Positions 51,341-60,276 of a DNA stretch of 64,000 nt are shown here, piece by piece. The stretch spans positions 62,001-126,000 of the forward strand of contig JABSSL010000009.1 in assembly GCA_013214355.1 (NCBI GenBank), written 5' to 3'. The DNA comes from Saprospiraceae bacterium. GTDB taxonomy: Bacteria; Bacteroidota; Bacteroidia; Chitinophagales; Saprospiraceae. A program made the position numbers and the translations under genes. The first letter of the stretch is position 1, and each line of letters opens with the position of its first letter. The notes under the pieces were generated by a model. The model ran no database searches. It had not been told where the DNA came from and saw only the letters and a list, made by a program, of their open reading frames with translations.

Positions 51341-52570
51341 TTACTGCCCGGCCATAAATTCACATATTTCCTTAAAGTTCTTCTCCTCTAACAAATTCTT
51401 GAAGGCTGGATCACTTTTGATCTTTTCTACATCCTGAAATCCTCTTGCAGCTAATGATCTGATTTTTTGTATGGCGCTAAATCGTGATCTTCTGGTATCG
51501 AGTAAACTATAAACCCTAGCACAATCGTAGATATCCTGTATCTGAATGAAGCCGAAGCATTTCATGGCCTTCCCATAATATCTACTGGCTTGCTGGTAGT
51601 CACCTGCTGTAAGTTGAGCTGCCCCTTGCCTAATATTTGCTTGGTACTGCTGGGCTAGAGAATCTTGTAACGCTACATATTGCGCTTTCGTTCGGATGGT
51701 ATATCCCCCAAGGTATTCTTCCAGCGTTTCTGTAAATCCGATGGCCTTCCGCCGTTCATTCACCAGGTGCTCATCCTCAATCACAACTCTTCGTACAATA
51801 CCATACTGCTGGGGACCTAAGTAACTCACGGCTTGAAATCTATCATATAGATAGGCGTAATCAATACCATCGATAAGCCCTCGCTCAAGGGCTTTCTCCA
51901 TTAATTGCAGACTCTTTCGCATCAATACCGGATTAAAAACGGCATGCTGTACGATGTACCAGGCGGCGTGTGCTCCATCGCGTCCTACTTTTTCAACATC
52001 TGGCCAGCCTATTTCCTCTATGATTTGCTGCATCCGCTTAGCGTTGAATCGATCAACGGCTTCAGTCGCCGCGGCTAGCTCATTGCTCGGTCTTCCGCCA
52101 AATCGGCCAAAGATCATGCGGCGATACAGTTGGTCCGTTCGCCATAGATCCAATAGCTCTGCTCGGTACGTGGGGTATTTGATCTTGGCAGCTTGTTCGT
52201 CAAGATAGCTAGTTGCTTGTGCGTAGAATTTCTTCCAAGCAGTAGTGTGTTGAATAGGGTAGAAGTTGAAATCAAAGCGCGTCTCCGACAGATAGGCATC
52301 ATCATAGCCCTTATCCATCGCCTGTCTTAGGTAATTAACCGCTTGTTCAGCCTGCTGAATTTGAGCATTTGCCACTGCCGCCTTGTACAATGTGCTGACA
52401 TCTGATTGAGCTTCCGTAATCAGAGCCGCATAAGCGATGGCACTGGCAGCGTAGGATTGGGATTTATAGAGGCTATCAGCCGTCTTGAGTGTGTATTTTA
52501 CCTGACTATATACGTTCGTCAAAGATAGAAACAGCAGCAACACGAGAGCGCTTGGTTTAGAGGACATCAT
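51341..52570 (-). CDS. DUF6624-like exported protein with TPR-like N-terminus
   Basis: 409 residues with a signal peptide ending NVYSQ. Residues 25-110 are TPR-like. From about 130 to 265 the sequence fits the DUF6624 pattern: YRAELLDLWRTDQLYR, later QIIEEIGWPDVEKVGRDGAHAAW, IVQHAVFNPVLM and YAYLYDRFQ followed by GPQQYG. A further helical part ends the protein. DUF6624 has no known function and is often found in exported proteins of Bacteroidetes. The family call rests on motif memory and is less certain than the signal peptide. Confidence 0.7.
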   Translation of the reverse strand: MMSSKPSALVLLLFLSLTNVYSQVKYTLKTADSLYKSQSYAASAIAYAALITEAQSDVSTLYKAAVANAQIQQAEQAVNYLRQAMDKGYDDAYLSETRFDFNFYPIQHTTAWKKFYAQATSYLDEQAAKIKYPTYRAELLDLWRTDQLYRRMIFGRFGGRPSNELAAATEAVDRFNAKRMQQIIEEIGWPDVEKVGRDGAHAAWYIVQHAVFNPVLMRKSLQLMEKALERGLIDGIDYAYLYDRFQAVSYLGPQQYGIVRRVVIEDEHLVNERRKAIGFTETLEEYLGGYTIRTKAQYVALQDSLAQQYQANIRQGAAQLTAGDYQQASRYYGKAMKCFGFIQIQDIYDCARVYSLLDTRRSRFSAIQKIRSLAARGFQDVEKIKSDPAFKNLLEEKNFKEICEFMAGQ

Positions 52571-52674
52571 GTTAAGTTTTAGGAGAGAAATGATATTTGA
52601 AATATATCACTATCTACACATATCTTTTGTTAATGATATGTCAATTCACCTAAAATTTCTGAGCTCCTGTCTTA

Positions 52675-53238
52675 CTAAACTCTTTGCAAAGGTTTATGAG
52701 GTTCCACGGGAAGCTGTACCCTAATCACATCACCTACCTCAATCTGCCCATCAGCCAACACGATGCCCATAATTCCCGCTTTGCGTACTAGCTTACCTTC
52801 CGCATCTCTATCCAATACTGCCTTCATCAATCCTTTTTGAATCCCATCCAATTGATGGCAAGGATTCCGCAAGCCTGTGATTTGGACGGTTGCACTTTTG
52901 CCGATGGTTAGAATGGTGTCGGTAGGCAGTCCTAAAAGATCGATCCCTTCTGTAGTAATATTTTCACCCATTAAACCAGGTGTCACTTCAAATCCCTTGT
53001 TGGCTAATTCTTGATGAAGCTCTTGATGAATTAAGTGCACCTGCCGCAAATTGGGCTGGGTAGGGTCTTTGGCTACGCGGGAGCGGTGCTTGACGGTTTC
53101 GCCGAGGTGAGCATCTCCTTCCACGCCTAGGCCTTTGAGTAATTTGATTTGGGAGGTATTGAACTTTTGCATGCTATGAGTGCTGCTTTTACTCAGCGCC
53201 ACTACTTTCCCATTTTTATAGTTGTCGGGTGATTTCAT
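52675..53238 (-). CDS. MOSC domain protein
   Basis: 187 residues, cytoplasmic. The MOSC fold is marked by GLGVEGDAHLG near residue 40, RQVHLIHQE, the motif GLMGENITTEGIDLLGLP, and ITGLRNPCHQLD with the conserved Cys near residue 135, ending in VGDVIRVQLP. MOSC domains carry sulfur for molybdenum-cofactor enzymes or reduce N-hydroxylated compounds. No molybdenum genes adjoin, so the partner is unknown. Confidence 0.9.
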   Translation of the reverse strand: MKSPDNYKNGKVVALSKSSTHSMQKFNTSQIKLLKGLGVEGDAHLGETVKHRSRVAKDPTQPNLRQVHLIHQELHQELANKGFEVTPGLMGENITTEGIDLLGLPTDTILTIGKSATVQITGLRNPCHQLDGIQKGLMKAVLDRDAEGKLVRKAGIMGIVLADGQIEVGDVIRVQLPVEPHKPLQRV

Positions 53239-53323
53239 TTACTGAATTTTGCTTGTTTTAAGATTCGAGCAATTTCAGTATTCACACTTTAAGATGCAAT
53301 ACCTCCCTCCTAAAAGAATGATC

Positions 53324-54997
53324 TTACTTTCGATCGAAATTGAGTCTGCGAATACGGTTGTCGTTTACATGAATACCCTGGACCTGACCCTGATCATTTC
53401 TCTGGATTTCTACCACATAACCTTGCAGGCGTAGAACGTCCTTCTCTAACATTAGAGCTTGAGAACGGTCACCATCGTTGATGATATCATAGTTTTTATC
53501 GCCCTGAAATTCCAGTTGTACTTGTACATCTACTTCCTCACTGTAATAGGCTCCATTAATTGCTTGGAAGTAGCTTTCGGGTTCCTCGACTGGGAGTAAT
53601 TTTTTGTGATAGCGTGGTTCAGCCCCGGGATAGTAAACGATCATATGGGGTTCATCTTCATTCATCAGGTGAAAGGAAATTCGTAACTGAGTGTTTTCGG
53701 TCATCTCGTATAAATTGCCCTCAACATGCTGGAAGGGGAAGGGGCGGTTTTGTCCTATTTTCCAAGCTAGATTTCCCCCTTCCTCCAGGAAACGAATCAG
53801 GTCTCCTTCCGGGTTTTTGTAATATCCAAGAAGGTCAGCGGTCTCGGGCTTAGCAGAGAGCTCCTTGGGCCTTTGTGGATACTCAATGGTACGAAATTGA
53901 TCTGGTGGAATGAGGATGTTGGCACACCGTTTGGCTAGGTAATTCGGAGCTACTTGGCCATTGTTTGATAGGACTAGTATGCTCAGTTTTTGATCAGGGA
54001 AACGATGAACAGAGGCATTGTATGCACCCGTAGATCCATCATGATAGGTGTAAGGTATTCCTTTGAATGTACTGAACTCTAAGCCATAGCCGTAGGACTG
54101 AACAGCCGCTCCGGGAATGGGGGCTTGACTTTTGTCCACAAGTTCGCGGGTTAAGGCGTCATTGTCCATCCCTTGCACTATTTGTTCCCATCGCATTTGG
54201 TCTCTCAAGGTGGAAAAAAGCCCTCCATCTCCGTGGATATCTGTAATACTGGGATATTCCTTCCAAGTTCCCCAATTGGCGTATGGGCGGGATTTATTTG
54301 GCATTTGGTTCATATAATTCGTGGCAAATTCGGTGTTGGGCATACCTAAATTTTCGAATAATTCTTTCGCATATCTGGCAAAGGATTGCCCCACGACTCT
54401 GCCAATAATTTCCGTCAACAGGATGTAATTGCTATTACTGTACAGGGACTGACTACCTGGCTCAAAATTTAAGGCCGATTGTTGCTCTAGCAACTCAAGC
54501 ATATCTCCATTATTCAAACCGGTAGTTGCCCACCATGTTGTTCCTTTTATCCCCAGCAGATTGTAGATATCTCGTATCCCACTGCTGTGGTTGATGAGTT
54601 GCTCGATCGTAATTTGCCCTTGATAATCCTTGTACAATTCAGGGAGGTATTTGCGGATATCTTCCTTGAGCTTTAGTTTTCCTTCCTTGATCAGCTTTAG
54701 GGCACACAAGGCCGTAAACTGCTTGGCATTGGAAGCGATGTTAAATCGAGTTCTTGGATCAATGGGAATCTGGTGGTTAAGTTCGGCGTAGCCATGATAT
54801 TCTTCATAGACAATCCTACCATCCTTAATAATACCAACTGCCAGACCAGGTGCCAATCCTGCGGATTGCTGTAGAACCAAGGCGTCTAATTCGGCTTTCT
54901 GCGATTCCTGTAGCGATTGGGTGTTGGAAGGAAGTGCTGTAATAAGCGCTAAAAAGAGGATAGGAAATAGATACTGGTGTTTTACTAATGCATTCAT
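53324..54997 (-). CDS. Serine hydrolase, beta-lactamase family (class C-like)
   Basis: 557 residues with a signal peptide (to about residue 26). The catalytic set of the family is present: Ser89-Asn-Ala-Lys92, Tyr186-Ser-Asn188 and His319-Asp-Gly321. About 200 C-terminal residues form an additional beta domain (GYYKNPEGDLIRFLEEGGNL, LRLQGYVVEIQR). Family members are D-Ala carboxypeptidases, esterases or beta-lactamases; the lack of a classical KTG (HDG instead) suggests an esterase or peptidase more than a true lactamase. Encoded downstream of the AraC-type regulator at 55102, on the same strand, which might control it. Confidence 0.88.
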   Translation of the reverse strand: MNALVKHQYLFPILFLALITALPSNTQSLQESQKAELDALVLQQSAGLAPGLAVGIIKDGRIVYEEYHGYAELNHQIPIDPRTRFNIASNAKQFTALCALKLIKEGKLKLKEDIRKYLPELYKDYQGQITIEQLINHSSGIRDIYNLLGIKGTTWWATTGLNNGDMLELLEQQSALNFEPGSQSLYSNSNYILLTEIIGRVVGQSFARYAKELFENLGMPNTEFATNYMNQMPNKSRPYANWGTWKEYPSITDIHGDGGLFSTLRDQMRWEQIVQGMDNDALTRELVDKSQAPIPGAAVQSYGYGLEFSTFKGIPYTYHDGSTGAYNASVHRFPDQKLSILVLSNNGQVAPNYLAKRCANILIPPDQFRTIEYPQRPKELSAKPETADLLGYYKNPEGDLIRFLEEGGNLAWKIGQNRPFPFQHVEGNLYEMTENTQLRISFHLMNEDEPHMIVYYPGAEPRYHKKLLPVEEPESYFQAINGAYYSEEVDVQVQLEFQGDKNYDIINDGDRSQALMLEKDVLRLQGYVVEIQRNDQGQVQGIHVNDNRIRRLNFDRK

Positions 54998-55101
54998 GTT
55001 TTTAAACTACTTAGAAGCCACAGGAATGTAATTATTCCAGTAGCCGGGTGATTTGTTGTTGAGATAAAGGTGAATAATACCAATGGGTTGAGCGCTCCAA
55101 A

Positions 55102-56346
55102 TCATGATTTGGAGCTTACCAGCAAGGAATCTGCTCCTTCACGCCATTCCGTTGAAGTAGAAGACTGTAGGAAGTTTTTGGGGGATGTGCCAGTGTGCTT
55201 TTTAAAGGCACGATTGAAAGTAGTTTTGGAATTGAAGCCACAATCTAGAGCTATAGCCAGCAAGGTGAGATTCTTAGTCGCCCCCTTTCGGATGGCCTCC
55301 TTCACGGCTTCCACCCGATGGAAGTTGATGTAATCATTAAAGTTCATCTCAAAACCTTGGTTGATCGTCTTTGAGATGACCCGACTATTGGTGTCTAAGC
55401 GTTGGGCGAGGTCAGTGAGGGATAGCTTGGGGTCTCTGAATAACTGTTCTTGTTGAATGAGTTGTTCTACTTTGTTCTTCCAGGGCTGGATATCAATATC
55501 TGATGCAACTGGGATAGTAATAGATGCGGACTTTTGATCATTAGGGCTAGTGTGGGTTGGAGGCGGTAATAGCGTAGCCGATCCATCCATGATGGAAAGA
55601 CTAAAGGGTAAAACGGCCTGTATGGTATTCGCGTAGCCTGCTACAGAGACATAGTAGAACAGTAAGGAAAAGAGAAAGTAGTACCACCATTTTTGCGGAA
55701 AATCACCCCACTCTGGATAAACGACCATAAATGCCAAACGAGCGATTTGCATTAGCAAAAAAGCAATCAAGAAATTGCGTATCCATTTGAATTGCACGCT
55801 CTCAGCAAAACTCAAGGTATTATAGGCTAAGGCTTTATAGGTAAAATAATAGCGTATGCTAACAAGAAGATATAGGATCATGGAAATAAGTCCTGAAACC
55901 TGGTACCAAGGAGCCAAATCCTTGTCTCGTCCATCAGCATAGAAATAGTATTCGCCATATATCCACTTATCTGTGATAAAGACCACCAAGCTGTACACTA
56001 GATAGAGTGTACCCGGTAAGAAATGCCACAGATCGCGCTTCCGGAAGCTAAACGACTGATTGACTAGGCTCTGGATATAAAAGTAAATGATGGGTCCTAG
56101 GAAAAATAATTGCTGGAAGGGAATGTAAAACATCGTATCCTGGTAAGGCTGTCGAGCATACCAGCCTGCGTGCCCCAACATCCACGGGCAAATATATAGA
56201 CAGCATAGCAGTATAAATAGGGCCAAAAGACGACTAGCCTTATACCGGAATTGCCAACTTCTCCACAACAACAAGCAGGCATATACCACCCCATGGAAAA
56301 AGAAAATGAGAAGGATGGAACTTAATTCATTAAAGTTAAAAAGCAT
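55102..56346 (-). CDS. Membrane-anchored AraC family transcriptional regulator
   Basis: 414 residues. The first 230 residues hold seven hydrophobic helices; then a linker and an AraC-type DNA-binding domain at about residues 295-400: KLSLTDLAQRLDTNSRVISKTIN, MNFNDYINFHRVEAVK and the second helix-turn-helix with LLAIALDCGFNSKTTFNRAFKKHTGTSPKNF. Such 7TM-AraC proteins are frequent in Bacteroidetes and are thought to sense a signal in the membrane. The final AraC signature is fully conserved. The gene downstream is the serine hydrolase, 104 bases away. Confidence 0.9.
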   Translation of the reverse strand: MLFNFNELSSILLIFFFHGVVYACLLLWRSWQFRYKASRLLALFILLCCLYICPWMLGHAGWYARQPYQDTMFYIPFQQLFFLGPIIYFYIQSLVNQSFSFRKRDLWHFLPGTLYLVYSLVVFITDKWIYGEYYFYADGRDKDLAPWYQVSGLISMILYLLVSIRYYFTYKALAYNTLSFAESVQFKWIRNFLIAFLLMQIARLAFMVVYPEWGDFPQKWWYYFLFSLLFYYVSVAGYANTIQAVLPFSLSIMDGSATLLPPPTHTSPNDQKSASITIPVASDIDIQPWKNKVEQLIQQEQLFRDPKLSLTDLAQRLDTNSRVISKTINQGFEMNFNDYINFHRVEAVKEAIRKGATKNLTLLAIALDCGFNSKTTFNRAFKKHTGTSPKNFLQSSTSTEWREGADSLLVSSKS

Positions 56347-56813
56347 GTAAGGCTGCGTCTATTTATACCCGCCAGAATAGGACGGCACTGAAGGGGAAAA
56401 ATACAAAACTAATAGGCCTCAATGCAAGGCCAGATTCGACATTTCCAGGATGGGTTTGTCTGAAAATCTGCTTCTTGGCCCAGAATGCGAGCGCTCGTAC
56501 GATTGGGCTTAAAAGACAGAGCCGTTACCTTCGGACATCTGTGACCGCTGTCATACTTTGCTTCTGCCACTATCCCTGTTAATCATTTATCAAGCTCATT
56601 CGGACATGAACTGTCCCCGAGAATAAAGGAGTATATCAGTGGTTGAGAATGGGATATTAAAATAGTTTCTGAAAAAAATAAGCATTTAAGTGTCTGATTA
56701 GTAGTTATTTATAGGGAAAGGCATTATGCTTTTCAATTGTTTTTTCAATAGATTTTGTCACACTTACCATGTTCTTCCTTCCAATATGCGCAATCATTTA
56801 ATAATCAGAAATC
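56347..56813. other. 467-base divergent spacer
   Basis: Divergent region between the AraC-type regulator and the SRPBCC gene. It contains the palindrome CGAGCGCTCG (56488-56497) and a small hairpin GGACATGAACTGTCC (56602-56616). No promoter of the TAnnTTTG type and no gene were recognised. Confidence 0.5.
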
Positions 56814-57380
56814 ATGAAGAACAAAACCATGTTGGCATCCATCGTAATTTTCGCAATTTCACTTATTCTTGTACAGGTTTTTGCCGCTCGAACTTTACAG
56901 TTCAAGGAGGAGGCGATCATACAGAAACCTGTTGATGAAGTCTGGGAGGTGCTGGGCAATCAATTCACCGAACCTCATCTTTGGGCTACCAACTTTATAG
57001 CCTCAAAAGCTGGAGGAGTTCCGAAACTTCCAGGGCTGTCTTACCGACATCGAGCTACCCTGACCGAAAGTGGTGATAATTGGCAGGAGTTGGATGCTTT
57101 TGATCCAGCCACGTATAGCCTCACTTACCACATTTCTAAGGGCGTACCTCCCATAGCTAAAAGTGCGATTGGAAGCTGGAAACTCGTTAAGATCAGCGAA
57201 ACCCAAACCCAACTAGATGTCGATTTTAGTTTGACAACGAAGGGCTTACTGGGCTTTGTAATGAGCCCCGTCGTGGGTAAGAAAGTAGGGAAAGCATCTG
57301 CTGAAATAGTAGAAGAGTTTAAATATTATGTGGAAAATGAGCGACCACATCCAAGAAAATTAGCAGCTGCGAAAGAATAA
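56814..57380 (+). CDS. Membrane-anchored SRPBCC family protein
   Basis: 188 residues. A single N-terminal hydrophobic helix (residues 6-24) is followed by an SRPBCC/polyketide-cyclase-like domain (about 30-170): FKEEAIIQKPVDEVWEVLGN, LPGLSYRHRATLTES, VDFSLTTKGLLGFVM and the C-terminal helix with SAEIVEEFKYYVEN. The fold binds hydrophobic ligands in a central cavity. The helix may be an uncleaved anchor or a signal peptide ending VFAA. Ligand unknown; the gene stands alone. Confidence 0.8.
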   Translation: MKNKTMLASIVIFAISLILVQVFAARTLQFKEEAIIQKPVDEVWEVLGNQFTEPHLWATNFIASKAGGVPKLPGLSYRHRATLTESGDNWQELDAFDPATYSLTYHISKGVPPIAKSAIGSWKLVKISETQTQLDVDFSLTTKGLLGFVMSPVVGKKVGKASAEIVEEFKYYVENERPHPRKLAAAKE

Positions 57381-57464
57381 ACTGGGAGGTGGAAGTATAG
57401 GTATGCTATGGTAAAGCAAAGCTGAAAGTGAACGGAACAGTATGCCGGCAGAGCTATTCCCGCT

Positions 57465-58277
57465 CTAAATTTGCATCACCATCTCGTACTGATCGATATG
57501 ATTGTCTAGTCCAGCCGATAAAAAGAAAAGGATCATCTCAGCTCGTTCTTGATCTACGTTGTTGATTCTTACATCTGGATGAACTCCTTGTATGCCCGCT
57601 AATAAACTGGGGAATTCTTCTGGACTAGCTTCATATTGAGCCAGGTAGCCATTTTTAGGGTTCACGGTAAAAAAACCAATGTCCTTTTCACCACTCTTGA
57701 CCAGATAGGTCGTGTAGATGGAACCAGCGGTTTGGATAGCGGCATTGACATTATCCCAAGAGTACAATTGATGATCTGTGCGTAGACATTGGACTTGCTC
57801 GAAAGATGCTGGCGTGACCTCTACGTCTTCTAATTCCTGTTGCAACCTTCCCCTGAAACAGAGGAAATTTCGAGTGATGGAGAAGCCTATTCTTTCATAG
57901 ACTCGAATCGCTCGATGATTATCCTGAATCACCTCTAATGCACATTGGGTAATTCCTTGTGCTCGCAGTTTGGGAATGCTATAGGCATAGATTTGGTCTA
58001 CAATCTTCCGGCTTCGAAAGGCTGGAATCACTCCAGTGCCAGTGTTGAAAGCGGTGAGTTGACCTTTGTAAGTATCTATTCCGTGAATGATGAATCCCAC
58101 CAGGCGTTCCCCTTCGAAAGCACCGTAAGAAAGTGCTAAGTCTACTCTCGCTCCCTTGAAGCGATCTGCCCAATAATTAACATCGCTGGGCATCGGCACA
58201 AAATAATCCTCAAAGGCAATGAGCAGGCAGTCTACTATAGCTCTCAGAGGCGTTTGGTGGAGTGATCGAATTTCCAT
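57465..58277 (-). CDS. GNAT family N-acetyltransferase
   Basis: 270 residues. The GNAT domain occupies about residues 1-150: LVGFIIHGID, then the acetyl-CoA pyrophosphate loop region TGVIPAFRSRKIVDQIYAYSI and DNHRAIRVYERIGFSI. The C-terminal 110 residues look like a second, degenerate GNAT-like half (YLVKSGEKDIGFFTVNPKNGYLAQYE). Double-GNAT proteins are known. It starts nine bases downstream of the DinB gene stop, so the two form an operon; substrate unknown. Confidence 0.85.
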   Translation of the reverse strand: MEIRSLHQTPLRAIVDCLLIAFEDYFVPMPSDVNYWADRFKGARVDLALSYGAFEGERLVGFIIHGIDTYKGQLTAFNTGTGVIPAFRSRKIVDQIYAYSIPKLRAQGITQCALEVIQDNHRAIRVYERIGFSITRNFLCFRGRLQQELEDVEVTPASFEQVQCLRTDHQLYSWDNVNAAIQTAGSIYTTYLVKSGEKDIGFFTVNPKNGYLAQYEASPEEFPSLLAGIQGVHPDVRINNVDQERAEMILFFLSAGLDNHIDQYEMVMQI

Positions 58278-58286
58278 GGGTAGGCT

Positions 58287-58820
58287 TTAATTGGATAGAT
58301 ATTTTTCCTTAATGATATTCAGATGTCGAAGTTCATGTCCAGCCAGGTGATAGATCAAGGCGCGAACGCTGCGGTAATTTTCGGGGCCATCAGCTGTTCC
58401 TCCCCGTATCAAAGCTTCTTCAGGGAGGTGCTCATAGAGTTGTAAGGTGGCTTTACGGACCACTTCATATTCTGCTAAGATACTTGCAAGACTTCTTTCA
58501 TTGGCAAAGGAATAGGACGTATACTTGTCTTGATCAAATCCTGGAAGATCTGTCCGATCGTTTCGTGCAAAACGAAGTGCACGGTAAGTATATATCCTTT
58601 CATCATCAATCAAGTGTACGAGAATTTCTTTTATCGTCCATTTGCCCTTGGCATAACGATAGAGAAGTTGGTCGTCTGTGAGTTGGGAAACTAGTGTTTT
58701 AACTGCCAAAAAATTGTTCCATAGGTGTTCTAGAACACGGCCATCATCGGCCATTAAGTCCATGTATATGTGAGAGTAGGCAGGGTACTCCTCAGATGTG
58801 GGTTTAGGTATGTTCCTCAT
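58287..58820 (-). CDS. DinB family protein (YfiT/DinB superfamily)
   Basis: 177 residues, all helical. Metal-site histidines of the DinB four-helix bundle are present: IKEILVHLIDDERIYTYRAL (first His) and IYHLAGHELRHLNII (HxxxH pair). The family contains thiol-dependent enzymes such as mycothiol or bacillithiol transferases and DNA-damage-induced proteins. A bacillithiol S-transferase-type role is possible in Bacteroidetes but is inference. First gene of a two-gene operon with a GNAT protein. Confidence 0.88.
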   Translation of the reverse strand: MRNIPKPTSEEYPAYSHIYMDLMADDGRVLEHLWNNFLAVKTLVSQLTDDQLLYRYAKGKWTIKEILVHLIDDERIYTYRALRFARNDRTDLPGFDQDKYTSYSFANERSLASILAEYEVVRKATLQLYEHLPEEALIRGGTADGPENYRSVRALIYHLAGHELRHLNIIKEKYLSN

Positions 58821-59039
58821 CAGTCGGTAATTTCCAAAATCGACAAATAAGGCGCAGTATACATAAACCTGCTTGGCTTGTCAACCGTAAAGATGGAGAT
58901 TTTAAAATGCTTAGCTTGATAAGAGAGGAAGTAGGGGAGGAGAGGGAAGAGGGAAGCTGTGATGGACATTGTAAGGGGCAAGGACAGAATTGTCCTCGAT
59001 CCTTACAATTGTCACACCGCTTAGGAATACAATCGGGTA

Positions 59040-59726
59040 TTAAATCTTACGGATTTCACCGAATACATTACGGGTGTTCTTTGCCTTCGGGTTACCTCGG
59101 TACTCAATTCTTCCGCCCGTGTTAGCGGAAGCGTCAATGCTTTGTGTAGCGGTGGCAATAATGGTACCACCGGTTCCTGCTTTGGCGTACACTCGCTCGC
59201 CTTCCAGATGGAAGCCATCGAATTTCCCACCCGTACTGGCTCCAATACGTTGCGTCTTGGAATAACCTTCTAACTCAAGGGTACCTCCTTCTTTAACGTG
59301 AGCCTCTAGGTCTTCCACCTCCAAATCCATTTCTACTCTACCCCCCGAGGCCGCCTTTAAGTATAGGTAATCTGCCGTAATGATTTGGTCAGAATAGATT
59401 TGCGCCCCCGCGGAGGCTCTAATTCTACGGAGTTTCTTGTAGGTGACTACTATTTTAACTTGCTCATTGTTAAACTGCTTGGAGGTCTTCATCTGAATTT
59501 TGAGCACTCCCTTTTTTACGAAAATGTTGATGTCATCTTCCGGAACTCGGCTGCTGTAGATCGTAGCCTTTTCCTCAGCTCCTGCTTCTAGTACTACCTC
59601 AAAGTTGCCAAATACAGATATGCCATCGAAGGGGAAAAGACCCGTACTTTCTTGTGCACGAACCTTGGCCATAGAGACCAATAGAAAAAATAGAGTGATC
59701 AATGCCAATCGGGCTAGGATTTGCAT
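59040..59726 (-). CDS. DUF2807 (GIN-domain, head-like) exported protein
   Basis: 228 residues from the ATG at 59726, which begins a signal peptide ending KVRAQ; an in-frame start 16 codons earlier is less likely. The mature protein shows the right-handed repeats of the GIN/DUF2807 fold: FDGISVFGNFEVVLEAG at the start, then IVVTYKKLRRIRASAGAQIYS, LYLKAASGGRVEMDL, VYAKAGTGGTIIATATQSIDASANTGGRIEY (in pieces). The family is a putative autotransporter-adhesin head domain, common in Bacteroidetes. Location is periplasmic or surface. Function unknown. Confidence 0.87.
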   Translation of the reverse strand: MQILARLALITLFFLLVSMAKVRAQESTGLFPFDGISVFGNFEVVLEAGAEEKATIYSSRVPEDDINIFVKKGVLKIQMKTSKQFNNEQVKIVVTYKKLRRIRASAGAQIYSDQIITADYLYLKAASGGRVEMDLEVEDLEAHVKEGGTLELEGYSKTQRIGASTGGKFDGFHLEGERVYAKAGTGGTIIATATQSIDASANTGGRIEYRGNPKAKNTRNVFGEIRKI

Positions 59727-60276
59727 GTTATTAAGTTGCTTACTTTGGTGATTTCTGATTCTATACGTTCTCATGTTTCTACAGTTTTGAATGATGGTCT
59801 GGAATTAGGTGAATTTTGGGGTGTACGTAAGAGTGTTTCGATCGATCATTCAGTAATAGGATGTTTTAATTTTTATATCCCCCTATGTACAGGACGGACT
59901 TTTTTTAAGATCGGTTGCACACCATACTGTTATAGTTTGCTAACAGTGTCTTAAAGGAGTTAACACTTGTTATATTTCCCATCAGACACAATACAAAGGT
60001 ATCGGACCAAGTCGGGATCTGCGTTCTGTATTATAAATCCGCACCTCAAGCGCTACCTGCTGTCCAAGCTGACCTTTCTGGATGTTCTCGCCTTACTCCT
60101 TATTAGTGGCAGTTCTCTCCTCCTTTATTACAGATCAGCATTAATAATTCTAAAAAATTCCGATCTTTGCAGCCTTATTGAAAAAAGTAGCACGTGCAAG
60201 TGCGTTTTGTGGGAACTGAAAAGGGGTAAGTGTGTGTTGATCTTATTCAAAATTTGTATCCAAAACAAGAGTAATC
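59727..60276. other. 550-base divergent spacer upstream of glyS
   Basis: Should hold promoters for both neighbours. GATCTTTG (60162-60169) is a near match to TAnnTTTG for glyS. A 105-codon plus-strand frame through the region has no family features and overlaps the glyS start, so it was not accepted. Nothing else recognised. Confidence 0.5.
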